From NCBI RefSeq assembly GCF_900604965.1, contig NZ_UWPD01000001.1, forward strand, positions 248,001-312,000: a DNA stretch of 64,000 nt, written 5' to 3'. Origin of the DNA: Gordonibacter sp. Marseille-P4307 (GTDB lineage Bacteria > Actinomycetota > Coriobacteriia > Coriobacteriales > Eggerthellaceae). Of the stretch, positions 45,595 to 56,645 are shown in pieces. Under the pieces are notes generated by a model that was not told where the DNA came from, searched no databases, and saw only the letters and a list, made by a program, of their open reading frames with translations. Position numbers and translations under genes: made by a program. Position 1 is the first letter of the stretch, and each line of letters starts with the position of its first letter.

Positions 45595-46323
45595 TCACTG
45601 CTTGCGCGCAACCACCACCGTGCGAATGAACGCAACCTCCTCGTCGGAGTCGATCGCGGGAACCACCGCATCGGCCCTCAAGGCCGCCCCGCTCCCAACC
45701 CGATAGTCGATGGGATCCTCGTCGGCATACTCGACGCTTGCGAACCCCGCGCGATGCAGCGCCCGCGTGAGATCGTCGCGGCTATACGACGCCTGAACTT
45801 CGTTTCCCACCACGCGAGCAGGGGCCCAAACAGCGTAATCGCGCGCACCCGTCGCCACGACCGCGTCGAATACGAACGTCCCATCGGCAACCAGAACACG
45901 CGCGAACTCGCGCAAAACCGCGTTGAAATCGTATGAGAGGTTCAAGCTGCAGTTGGAGAACACGCAGTCAAACGACGCATCCTCGATACCCGCCTCGGCC
46001 AGATTCTCGGGAACGGCGCAGGCGAACGCAACCTGGCCGTGAGCCTCGACCCCTCGGCCCAGCGATGCGCGCGCATAGGCCCGCGCCGATTCGACAAGCT
46101 CTTCATCGGGATCGACCCCCATAACGAACCCGTCAGGGCCAACGCGATCGGAAATCGCAAGAACGCCCTTGCCCGCACGGCAGTTCACATCCAGCACGCG
46201 CTTGCCCGAAAAACCCTCGCGAGGAAACGGCATCCGGCACGCCGCCGACGCGGCGCCTCGATGGGGAACGGCCCCGTAATAGGTTTCAAGGGCGGCCTTC
46301 GAATAACTCTCTTTGATGTTCAT
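45595..46323 (-). CDS. SAM-dependent methyltransferase-like protein (class I)
   Basis: A 242-residue Rossmann methyltransferase. Motif I reads VLDVNCRAGKGVLAIS, where D-x-G-C-G-x-G is expected, so the first glycine is replaced by Asn and a later one by Ala. GVDPDEELVESARAYA follows (motif II, acidic residue binding SAM ribose), then SFDCVFSNCSLNLSYDFNAVLREFARVL. The overall order resembles ArsM-type methyltransferases. Whether the altered motif I still binds SAM is uncertain. Substrate unknown. GGGAGCGG precedes the ATG. Confidence 0.75.
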   Translation of the reverse strand: MNIKESYSKAALETYYGAVPHRGAASAACRMPFPREGFSGKRVLDVNCRAGKGVLAISDRVGPDGFVMGVDPDEELVESARAYARASLGRGVEAHGQVAFACAVPENLAEAGIEDASFDCVFSNCSLNLSYDFNAVLREFARVLVADGTFVFDAVVATGARDYAVWAPARVVGNEVQASYSRDDLTRALHRAGFASVEYADEDPIDYRVGSGAALRADAVVPAIDSDEEVAFIRTVVVARKQ

Positions 46324-46368
46324 ACCGCTCCCGTCTCGACAGGGCCAGCAGGTCGCGCAGCGAAAGGA

Positions 46369-47796
46369 TCAATCGCCCAGCGAGGTTTTCAACGCACGGT
46401 AACCAGCCGGATCGTTTTCGGCCAAAGGGCGCATGCTCCCGGCATCGCGATCAAGCTCGACCGGATCGACTTCGCACGACGTTCCCTCGACCACGCAAGG
46501 GTCCAGACTCTGTCGGCCCAGCACGAACGATACGACCGTGCCTTCGCCCAAAACGCTCTGGATATCCATCCGCGCATCGGATCCGAAGTACCCCTTCATG
46601 CGGTCGCGCACGTTCTTCACCGCAATCCCCAGACCGGTGGACGATTCTGAGCACATGATGGTGTTGCGCCGCTCGTCGGTCATGCCCATGCCATCGTCGC
46701 TGATGCGGATGACCACATCGCCATCCTCGATATGGCCCGACACCTTCACCGTCAAGCAGCCTACAGCGGGCATGGCATGGCGAACCGAATTCTCGACGAG
46801 GGGCTGTATCAGAAACGATGGGACCATCATGGTGCCCACGGCCGGGTCGATATCAAGATCAAGTTGCAAGCGCCCCTCCCCGAACCGAGCGACCTCGAAC
46901 GAGAAGTAACGCCGAACCTGCTCGACCTCGCGATCGAGGGCGATAAGGTCGGCAGAATCCTCCAGCGTGCGGCGGTAGAACACCGCGAAGTCCCTCAGCA
47001 GCACGCGCGCCTTTGCAGGATCGGTGCGAATAAGGGATGCGATGGTGTTGATGGTATTGAAAAGGAAATGTGGATTGATCTGGGCTTGAAGGGCTTTGAG
47101 CTCCATGCTGGTGGCCAGGCGCGTCTGCTCTTCCAAAGCCGATGCGGCCATCTGGGTGGACAGCAGCTCGGCAAACCCCACCGCCATCGATTCCTGGGTC
47201 CGGCTGATCTGACGCGAGTGGCGGTAGTAGAACTTCAGCGTCCCTCGAATGTCGCGGCCGATGTAGAGCGGAACGATGATGGCGCCCTTGATGCGCGAAG
47301 CGTGGGGCAGCCCGATATCTTCGGGAGAATCCAGGATGCGCGTGATACCGTCGTCCAGGGTCAGATGCGTTGCCCGCGTGCGAATCTTGCGCCCCTGGAT
47401 GCTGTTTCCGTCGGTGTAGCCCGCATACCCCAGGATGTCTTCTCGATCGGTGATGGCCACGGCGATGGCGGCGGTCGCGGGAAGCAGCAGCTCGCAGATC
47501 TCCTGGGCCGCGCTCTGAGTGAGGCCGTCGGTCGTGCACCGCAGCGTCTGGCTGGCGATGCGCAGCACCGAGTCGGACTGACGCGCCCGCACCGAATCGG
47601 GGTCCATCAGCAGACGGATGAACGCGAACAGCGAGAGCGTGAAGGCGATGCCGGCGATGATCTGCAGCTTGATATCGCCCGCACCGAAATAGCCCATCCA
47701 TAGGATAAGCAGGCCCGACACGATGGCCATGGCAACCAGCACCATCTCCGAGGTAAAGGCGCGCGGACGCATATGAGCCTGGCTGGAATCGGACAC
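46369..47796 (-). CDS. LytS/YehU-type sensor histidine kinase
   Basis: A 475-residue membrane kinase. Two hydrophobic helices near the N-terminus (MVLVAMAIVSGLLILWM and IIAGIAFTLSLFAFI) are followed by a GAF-like sensor domain (about residues 80-205). The histidine site is in QINPHFLFNTINTIASLIRTD, then LDREVEQVRRYFSFEVARFG, LIQPLVENSVRHAM and ISDDGMGM (ATP lid). The start chosen is GTG at 47796, since AAGGAG lies 5 bases upstream; ATG at 47811 would place it inside the coding region. No LytTR response regulator lies next to it. Confidence 0.9.
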   Translation of the reverse strand: MSDSSQAHMRPRAFTSEMVLVAMAIVSGLLILWMGYFGAGDIKLQIIAGIAFTLSLFAFIRLLMDPDSVRARQSDSVLRIASQTLRCTTDGLTQSAAQEICELLLPATAAIAVAITDREDILGYAGYTDGNSIQGRKIRTRATHLTLDDGITRILDSPEDIGLPHASRIKGAIIVPLYIGRDIRGTLKFYYRHSRQISRTQESMAVGFAELLSTQMAASALEEQTRLATSMELKALQAQINPHFLFNTINTIASLIRTDPAKARVLLRDFAVFYRRTLEDSADLIALDREVEQVRRYFSFEVARFGEGRLQLDLDIDPAVGTMMVPSFLIQPLVENSVRHAMPAVGCLTVKVSGHIEDGDVVIRISDDGMGMTDERRNTIMCSESSTGLGIAVKNVRDRMKGYFGSDARMDIQSVLGEGTVVSFVLGRQSLDPCVVEGTSCEVDPVELDRDAGSMRPLAENDPAGYRALKTSLGD

Positions 47797-47827
47797 CGGA
47801 TCTCCTTCCATGAACCTCGAATCCGCG

Positions 47828-48640
47828 CTATGCGGCGAACTCGTTTACCACCAGCAGGATAGACGCGACAATGAGGAATCCACCGAACGTGAGGCGCAGC
47901 GTCCGCTCGGGAATCAGCGTGATCAACCGAGCGCCCAGATACGCCCCCGGCACCGTTCCCAGCGAGACGAAGATACCCGCCAGAATATCGACGTTTCCCA
48001 TAAGGCCCTGCTCGATGACGCCCGGAACGGCCAGGATCATCACGGCGACAAGCGACGTTCCCGAAGCGAACGCCATCGGAATGCCCAGAAGCCCGATCAT
48101 CATCGGAACCATGATAAACCCGCCGCCCACCCCGACGTATCCCGAAGCCAGGCCGGCAGCCAGCCCGATTGCAGCGCCTTTGGCCAGAACGGCGCGCTCG
48201 ATGGCGGGAAACGCGCGGCTCTCCTGGGAGGCGGACGCCGACCTGCCGGCATCCGAAGCGCCCTCCGAACGAAGCGCCAGGGCCTTCTTGAACATGTTGT
48301 ACGCCGACGTCGAAATGATGGCGGCAGCCGCCAGCATAATGGTCCAGCCGGGCGATTTGCTTGCCAGAAGCACTCCCAGAGGCGAGGTGAGCGCCCCGCC
48401 CAGGCCCATAGCGACACCCAAGCGCGGAATGCAGGTGCGATGGCGCACATGGGCGGCCGCCCCCGAAAAGGACGTGGGGACGATGGTGAACAGCGAGGTG
48501 GCCGTCGATCCCATCGCGCTCATGCCGAACAGCAGCCTGAAAACGGGAACGAGGATGGTTCCCCCGCCGATCCCCAGAAGACCGGAGCTCACGCCGACGA
48601 ACAGTCCGGTCAACACGCTGAGTGCAAGGTGGTCGATCAT
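47828..48640 (-). CDS. TauE/SafE-family sulfite/anion exporter
   Basis: A 270-residue membrane protein with about eight helices and the internal repeat of the TauE/SafE family: GLLGIGGGTILVPVF near the N-terminus and GYVGVGGGFIMVPMM in the second half. Family members export sulfite, sulfonates or sulfoacetate; the anion here is unknown. The start is 6 bases after the glycosyltransferase stop, so the two are coupled. Confidence 0.9.
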   Translation of the reverse strand: MIDHLALSVLTGLFVGVSSGLLGIGGGTILVPVFRLLFGMSAMGSTATSLFTIVPTSFSGAAAHVRHRTCIPRLGVAMGLGGALTSPLGVLLASKSPGWTIMLAAAAIISTSAYNMFKKALALRSEGASDAGRSASASQESRAFPAIERAVLAKGAAIGLAAGLASGYVGVGGGFIMVPMMIGLLGIPMAFASGTSLVAVMILAVPGVIEQGLMGNVDILAGIFVSLGTVPGAYLGARLITLIPERTLRLTFGGFLIVASILLVVNEFAA

Positions 48641-48646
48641 GGCCGA

Positions 48647-49963
48647 TTATTCCGAATCGCCCAGGTTAAGCCTGATCTCGCTGGTGGCACCGGGATCCAC
48701 GCCAGCCTCATCGGATGCGGGAACGGAGACCCCCTGGGTTCGAGCGGATACCGAATTGCCGGCCGCAGGACGCATCGACACCGACTGCACCAGCGCCTCG
48801 GACAGAATCGCATCGCCTTCCACCCGCGTCATCAGCTCGGGCCACACGTACTGAAACTCGAAGTACTTGGCGCAGTTGCGCTGGGCATATGCGAGCGCTT
48901 CGCCGTGAACCGCCTTCGCCGCGCGGCGATACGCCGCATGATCGGGACGACCCAGGCTGCGCAGCAACGCCGTGATGCGCACGCGGTTGTCGATGCCGGA
49001 CTCGAGAAACGGGCCCGGATACGGTTCAAGCGACGCGGGCTTCACCTGCAAAAGGTCGATCTGCGTGCGCCCGAACTCCATCTTGCGGTTCTCGTACATC
49101 CATCGGTAGATATCCTGGCGGAACCGATCGCCCTCGCTCGCTCCTTCGGGGGGAAGATGCCTCATATGCCATTTGTTGTCGAACCATATATCGGAACCGT
49201 ACATGCGCAGGTTCAGCATGTAGTCCAGATCTTCGCCGCGCGGGATCCACGGGTCGAACGATACGCGGCGAAACGCCTCTTTGTGCAGGGCCATGCAGCC
49301 ACCGCACACGTGGTTCGAGCGCGACAGCCGCGGACCGCGCATCGCCCGCTCGATCCACTCGTTGAACGATTTCCCCTGCTGCCAGAAACGGTTGTACCAA
49401 CGGTTCTGGCTTTGGGAATAATACGTTCCCCTCGCATTGAAGTAGTACCCCGTCTTCGCGAGGATGGGAACGCCCTTGCGCGTCAGCTTGCCCAGACCGT
49501 ACACGGCCTTCTGCAAGAAGAACTCGTCTTCGACCACCGCATCGTCATCGAGGAACACCGCTGCATCGAAGCCGAAGATGTTCGAGATCACCAAACCGAA
49601 GTTGCGGATGGCCGAATACCCGGTAAGGCCCACCTCGCGAGCAAGGCGCCCCAGCCCCAGCTGCTCGAAACGCTGCTGAACCAGCTCCAGCTCGGGTGCG
49701 CCCATAACCGCGATGGGAAGCGAGGGAAACTTCGCCGCAATGCCCCTGACCTTGGCAAGCGCCCGATCTTCGATGCCGGGCTCGCTGGCAACCAGCACGA
49801 CGATCTGGCCCATGCCGCGCACATTGATGAGCGAACTCAGGCACCTTGCCAACTCGCCCTGCTGATTGAGCGAGGTGGTGTGATCGTACACCGCCACGAC
49901 GCTGCCGGCGGTGCGGCTGCGCCTCATCGAGACGAACGTGGGAATAATCACAACTGGATTCAT
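48647..49963 (-). CDS. family 2-like glycosyltransferase
   Basis: A 438-residue GT-A-type protein, probably using a nucleotide sugar. It opens with MNPVVIIPTFV and later AAVFLDDDAVVEDEFFL (the DxD-type metal motif), NHVCGGCMALHKEAF and PRGEDLDYMLNLRMYGSD, where ED supplies the catalytic base region. The last 60 residues are variable and Ser/Ala-rich. No membrane helix. The start at 49963 has AAGGA; the upstream in-frame ATG at 50002 lacks it. Acceptor unknown. Confidence 0.85.
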   Translation of the reverse strand: MNPVVIIPTFVSMRRSRTAGSVVAVYDHTTSLNQQGELARCLSSLINVRGMGQIVVLVASEPGIEDRALAKVRGIAAKFPSLPIAVMGAPELELVQQRFEQLGLGRLAREVGLTGYSAIRNFGLVISNIFGFDAAVFLDDDAVVEDEFFLQKAVYGLGKLTRKGVPILAKTGYYFNARGTYYSQSQNRWYNRFWQQGKSFNEWIERAMRGPRLSRSNHVCGGCMALHKEAFRRVSFDPWIPRGEDLDYMLNLRMYGSDIWFDNKWHMRHLPPEGASEGDRFRQDIYRWMYENRKMEFGRTQIDLLQVKPASLEPYPGPFLESGIDNRVRITALLRSLGRPDHAAYRRAAKAVHGEALAYAQRNCAKYFEFQYVWPELMTRVEGDAILSEALVQSVSMRPAAGNSVSARTQGVSVPASDEAGVDPGATSEIRLNLGDSE

Positions 49964-49998
49964 GGGCGTCCTTAAAACAGAGCGCGCCCGAAGGCGCG

Positions 49999-51024
49999 TC
50001 ATCGTCGAGCTGAACCCCTATTGTACCGCGAACGGGCGCGAAACGCCCCCTTGCGCGAATCTCTCTGGTCGGAGGCCTTCTCGCCCCGCATCTGGCGAGC
50101 CTCCTCCCGTCGCCTTCGCATCTGATCGAGCTCGTCTTTGAGGGCGCGGTACGATTCCACGCGCACCGATGCCAGATCGCCTCGCTGGACCGCGGCGAGC
50201 ACGGCGCACCCCGGCTCGGCCTCGTGCTTGCAATCGCGGAAGCGGCACTCCGACGAAAATGCCGCCACATCGGGAAACGCAGCCTCGATGCCGTTATCGG
50301 CATCCCACAGCCCCAAGCCCCTCACGCCGGGCATATCCACCACGTCTCCGGCTCCGGGAATAGAGACGATGGCGCGGCTCACCGTGGTATGACGGCCCTT
50401 CCCATCGCCCTCGCGCACCGCGCCCGTCTCCATCACCTGCTGACCGACAAGCAAATTGACCAGGCTCGATTTACCCACACCGCTCTTTCCCAGAAGCACG
50501 CCGAGGGTTCCTTCGGGAAACCACGCGCGCACGGCGTCGACCGTTTCGGGATGCGCCGTCGACATGGACCTCACTTCGACCGACGAACCTGCGAGATCCC
50601 GCGCAAGCCTCTCGACAGCCTCCAGCTCCCGCGCACTGGAAACAAGGTCGGCCTTGGTAAGGAGAACCGATACCTGCACGCCCGCTTCGTGGGCCAAAAC
50701 CAGCTCCCGCTCAAGCCGCTTGACGTTCAGATCCACTGCGGGCTCGACCACGACCACGCGCTCGAAATTGGCGGCCAGCACCTGGGACGAGGTTCTTTCG
50801 GCCGGATCTCTGCGCACGAACTGGCTGCGGCGCGCCTCGATGGAGCGAATGATGCCGTTGTCGTGACCGCACGGAAGCTCCACGTCTACGAAATCCCCAA
50901 TAACCGACCTGATGCGCCGGCCCTTCACCAGCGCCGTCGCATGCTCGCAGCGAAACGGATCCAACCCTTCCACTTTGACCAGCGGATATCCGCGATCAAG
51001 CTTGACAACCCGACCGCGCGCCAC
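49999..51024 (-). CDS. rsgA: ribosome small-subunit-dependent GTPase RsgA
   Basis: A 341-residue circularly permuted GTPase that tests 30S maturation. It has an N-terminal OB-fold (GDFVDVELPCG), LTKADLV (G4), LGKSGVGKSSLVNLL (G1), DMPGVRGLGLW (G3) and a zinc knuckle (ECRFRDCKHEAEPGC). A basic C-terminal tail follows. GTG start at 51024 sharing one base with the upstream stop (TAGTG), preceded by GAGAGG. It is coupled to the OB-fold membrane protein. Confidence 0.94.
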   Translation of the reverse strand: MARGRVVKLDRGYPLVKVEGLDPFRCEHATALVKGRRIRSVIGDFVDVELPCGHDNGIIRSIEARRSQFVRRDPAERTSSQVLAANFERVVVVEPAVDLNVKRLERELVLAHEAGVQVSVLLTKADLVSSARELEAVERLARDLAGSSVEVRSMSTAHPETVDAVRAWFPEGTLGVLLGKSGVGKSSLVNLLVGQQVMETGAVREGDGKGRHTTVSRAIVSIPGAGDVVDMPGVRGLGLWDADNGIEAAFPDVAAFSSECRFRDCKHEAEPGCAVLAAVQRGDLASVRVESYRALKDELDQMRRRREEARQMRGEKASDQRDSRKGAFRARSRYNRGSARR

Positions 51025-51731
51025 TACCGCTGCCTCTCCCGCATGTAGTTGAAGCCGAGCAGCAGGGCGAACCCGAGCACGAGCAGGGCGCCGCCGCCGG
51101 CAAACGCAAGCGGGTCGAACGCATCGACCTCGACGCGGCCGGGCGCCAGCACCGACACGCTGGTCGCACGGACGTTCTGGGCGCCCTCCAGCTCGGGATC
51201 GGCCTCGTAGAACGTACCCGTGACCTGCAAGATGGTCCCGACGCGGTTGTAGCGGCCCAGCGTTTCGATAAGGGACGCCTGCTTCGCGGTCATGTACACG
51301 ATCACCTCGGCGTACGACGACTTCTCGGTGGACATGATGACGACCCAGCGATAATTCGGATCGGAAGCGGCAACGATGTCTCCCACCGCCTCCCCCGACA
51401 CCTGCACGGTCTGCCGATCGAACAGCTCGGCTTGCTGGGCGAGCTCGGCGATATCGGTCTCGTAGATGAACGAGCTGTCGGCACGCTGCGTAACGTCCAC
51501 CTTGTTCGACGGATCGGAGTCGACCGAAGTGGATTTCTTGGCATCCTGCCCGTCCGCCGACTGTTCGCCGGAAGGCTCCCACTCGACCGATATATCGCCC
51601 GCTGGGGACGAAGGCCCTCGCTCGTCGGCCAGGGCGACCGGAGCCATCATCATGCTCGAAAGAGCCAAAGCGAACAGCATCGAGGCGATCTGCGCGCCAG
51701 ACGGCGGGAAAGAAAGGGGAAGCGGCCTCAT
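51024..51731 (-). CDS. secreted/anchored OB-fold-like protein of unknown function
   Basis: A 235-residue protein with a signal-like N-terminal helix (IASMLFALALSSMMMAPVALA) and cleavage near A-L-A-D. A Ser/Asp/Glu-rich stretch follows, then a beta-rich domain of about 100 residues (TVQVSGEAVGDIVAASDPNY, GTILQVTGTFYEADP) that looks like an OB-fold. A C-terminal helix anchor (PLAFAGGGALLVLGFALLLGF) and a basic end (MRERQR) close it. ATG at 51731 overlaps the trkH stop (ATGA) with GGAGGG. It thus sits between TrkH and RsgA genes in a coupled chain. Role unknown. Confidence 0.78.
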   Translation of the reverse strand: MRPLPLSFPPSGAQIASMLFALALSSMMMAPVALADERGPSSPAGDISVEWEPSGEQSADGQDAKKSTSVDSDPSNKVDVTQRADSSFIYETDIAELAQQAELFDRQTVQVSGEAVGDIVAASDPNYRWVVIMSTEKSSYAEVIVYMTAKQASLIETLGRYNRVGTILQVTGTFYEADPELEGAQNVRATSVSVLAPGRVEVDAFDPLAFAGGGALLVLGFALLLGFNYMRERQR

Positions 51732-53266
51732 CGATCCCTCCAAGCCTCGACGACGTCGTTGACCGTCTCGCGCGGATACAGCGATACCGCCAACTTCACG
51801 ATGAGCGCAAGGAAGGTCACGAACTCCAAACGCCCCGCCCACATAGCGAAGATGTAGAACAACTCGAGCGGAACCGGCATACCCGACCCCACCACGCCCG
51901 CGGTAAGGCCCGCGTTCGAGGCCATGGAGACGCTCTCGAAAATGGCCTGCGTCGCATCATGGCCGGCCGCGATGCCCGCCAGCGTCCCCACGATGTAGGT
52001 AATGGCGTACAGCGACATAACCGTCATCGCACCGCGCACCAGATCGTGATCGAGCGGACGCTTCCCCAAATGATAATAGGACGACCCCACGCATGCCGAC
52101 TGGGGCGCGAGCGTCTGCTTGATGGTGGCGATAATCGACTTGAAGATGATGCCGATGCGCTTGATCTTGATACCGCCCGACGTAGACTCCGTGCCGCCGC
52201 CCGCACCCATCAGCACCGCGATGGTCATAAGCGCCCCCGAAGTGAACGCACCCGTCAGCTGCGAGGAGGTGATGTTCAAAAAACCGGTGGTCGAAAAGGC
52301 CGATACCACCATGAACAGGTTCGTTCTCAGCATGGTGGGGAGGTCGGAAAAGGCCGCGGTCCCTGAAATCGTGGCAGCAAGCACTATCGTGATGGCGAAC
52401 ATCCATAGAAGCGCGGCGACGGTCTCCATATCTCGGAAAAACTCGATGGCGCGCCCGCGAACGATGCAGGAATGGAGCACGAAGCTCACCGAGCCCGCCA
52501 GCATGATCACCATCAGCATCAGCTCGACGGAGAAAGAGTGGTAGTACAGCACGCTGAAATCCATCGGCGTGAACCCGCCGGTTGAAAAAGCCGAAATGGA
52601 AAGCCACAGCGAATGGAAGAACGCGCGCGGAGCCTCGAATCCGCACAGCAGCAGACCGGCGGCAAGCACCACGGTCGATATGCTGATGAAGATGAACGCG
52701 ATGCGCGAGATGAAGCGCGCGGTCTGCACGACGTTGGGAACGATATGCTCGCCGCGGCCCTCGGAGGAGAAGAGGCTTGCTCCGCCTCTTCTGAACAGGC
52801 CGAATGTCGTTCCCACCACAATGAAGCCCAAACCGCCGGTGGCGTGCATGGTGAACCGCCACATGTTATCCGCCATAGACAGATGATCGAGGTCCAGGAT
52901 GATGCTCACGCCCGTCGTCGTCACACCCGACACCGCATCGAACAGGGCGTCGAGGAAGCGCCCGTAATGCCCCGACATATGAAGGGGAATGGCTGCGAAG
53001 AACGCCAAGACCACCCACGACAGACCGGTGATGATGAGCGCCTGCTGATAGGTGAGCCTGCCCGGTTGGATGCGCACGAAACGCAAAGCGCTTCCCACGA
53101 CCAGGGTGATGCCGGCCGTGAGCAGGTAATGCGACGCCGGAACCCATTCTTGGAACGCCAGCGCCACCACCAGAGGAACAGAGAGTCCCACCGTGAGAAA
53201 CGAAATGAGAACCCCCAGGTAGTGCGCGATAACGCGCACATCGTTAAGGGAAAGCCGCTGCCACAT
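51728..53266 (-). CDS. trkH: TrkH-family potassium uptake membrane protein
   Basis: A 512-residue cation translocating subunit with the four pore-loop repeats of the TrkH/KtrB family: SGVTTTGVSII, SISAFSTGGFTPMD, VSAFSTTGFLNITSS and SMASNAGLTAGVVG. It imports potassium with a TrkA-like gating protein; no trkA lies in this window. No ribosome site is visible before the ATG, and translation is probably coupled to the small ORF ending 4 bases upstream. Confidence 0.93.
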   Translation of the reverse strand: MWQRLSLNDVRVIAHYLGVLISFLTVGLSVPLVVALAFQEWVPASHYLLTAGITLVVGSALRFVRIQPGRLTYQQALIITGLSWVVLAFFAAIPLHMSGHYGRFLDALFDAVSGVTTTGVSIILDLDHLSMADNMWRFTMHATGGLGFIVVGTTFGLFRRGGASLFSSEGRGEHIVPNVVQTARFISRIAFIFISISTVVLAAGLLLCGFEAPRAFFHSLWLSISAFSTGGFTPMDFSVLYYHSFSVELMLMVIMLAGSVSFVLHSCIVRGRAIEFFRDMETVAALLWMFAITIVLAATISGTAAFSDLPTMLRTNLFMVVSAFSTTGFLNITSSQLTGAFTSGALMTIAVLMGAGGGTESTSGGIKIKRIGIIFKSIIATIKQTLAPQSACVGSSYYHLGKRPLDHDLVRGAMTVMSLYAITYIVGTLAGIAAGHDATQAIFESVSMASNAGLTAGVVGSGMPVPLELFYIFAMWAGRLEFVTFLALIVKLAVSLYPRETVNDVVEAWRDR

Positions 53267-53270
53267 AGCG

Positions 53271-53405
53271 CTACACCACGAACCTCACGACCGCCACGGC
53301 GATCATGCCGACGACGATGAACGCCGCAAAGAAGAGGACGAGCGCCATGTATCCGATCAGGGCGTCCTTTATGGCTTCGATGTTGTCGGGTTTACGCGTT
53401 TTCAT
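53271..53405 (-). CDS. 44-residue membrane peptide upstream of trkH
   Basis: ATG to TAG, 44 codons. A basic/polar N-terminus (MKTRKPDNIEAIKDALIG) precedes a single hydrophobic helix (ALVLFFAAFIVVGMIAVAVV). The stop lies 4 bases before the trkH ATG, which has no ribosome site of its own. No strong Shine-Dalgarno precedes this ORF either. Codon choice is GC-rich as in neighbours. It could be a small accessory subunit, by analogy with KdpF-type peptides. Function is not known. Confidence 0.6.
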   Translation of the reverse strand: MKTRKPDNIEAIKDALIGYMALVLFFAAFIVVGMIAVAVVRFVV

Positions 53406-53427
53406 GACTGCATTCTAATACATACAC

Positions 53428-53453
53428 GGAAGGGCCCCTTGCGGAGCCCTTCC
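53428..53453 (-). terminator. hairpin after the clpB operon
   Basis: GGAAGGGC (53453-53446 on the minus strand) pairs with GCCCTTCC (53435-53428), followed by GTGTATGTATT. It lies 38 bases after the clpB stop and just before the trkH cluster. Confidence 0.75.
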
Positions 53454-53490
53454 AATAAACGTTAAAAGCATGGCGGCAGGCGCCTTGGCC

Positions 53491-56127
<2,637 letters not shown>

Positions 56128-56246
56128 GATGTGCTCCTTTCTGGAGCTCGAGGTGCGGGACGGCAAGCGGTCGTCCCGCGATCTAAGCTCGTTGCTCTCG
56201 GCGCCGCCGAGGCTTGCGCAGCGATCGAGCGGCGGCCTGCTTTTGT

Positions 56247-56645
56247 CTAGGGGAGGCGTCTCAGCGCAAGGGCTCCCTGCCCGCTGCGCACAAGCGAGGC
56301 AACGTTCTCGCGCGTTTCGAGCTCGTGCACGCGATCTGCCAAGCGCCGCACCTTCTTATGCAGGTCGTCCAACTCGCGATCTCGCTCGTCGAGACGCCCC
56401 TGAAGATCGAGGATGCGGATGACCCCGGCCAGATTGATGCCCTCGTCGGTAAGCTCGGTGATAAGCTCGAGCCGCTCGATGTCGGCCTGCGAGTACATGC
56501 GGGTGTTGCCGCTGGTGCGCTGGGGATTCACCAGTCCCTTCTGCTCGTACGAACGCAGCGTCTGGGGATGCATGCCGGCAAGCTGAGCGGCTACCCCGAT
56601 CATGTAGACGGGGCGGTTGCGATCGTCGCGGCCTCCTATTCCCAT
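56247..56645 (-). CDS. hspR: HspR-type MerR family heat-shock repressor
   Basis: A 132-residue MerR regulator. The winged helix reads [46 protein letters not shown], matching HspR, which binds HAIR boxes with DnaK as co-repressor. The C-terminal part is a coiled coil ([26 protein letters not shown]). It overlaps dnaJ by 10 bases and precedes clpB. It should repress the operon in feedback. Confidence 0.93.
   Translation of the reverse strand: MGIGGRDDRNRPVYMIGVAAQLAGMHPQTLRSYEQKGLVNPQRTSGNTRMYSQADIERLELITELTDEGINLAGVIRILDLQGRLDERDRELDDLHKKVRRLADRVHELETRENVASLVRSGQGALALRRLP

Noticed and set aside
47810-49975. 721-codon plus-strand frame opposite the TauE and glycosyltransferase genes
   Set aside because: Shadow of two well-supported minus-strand genes.
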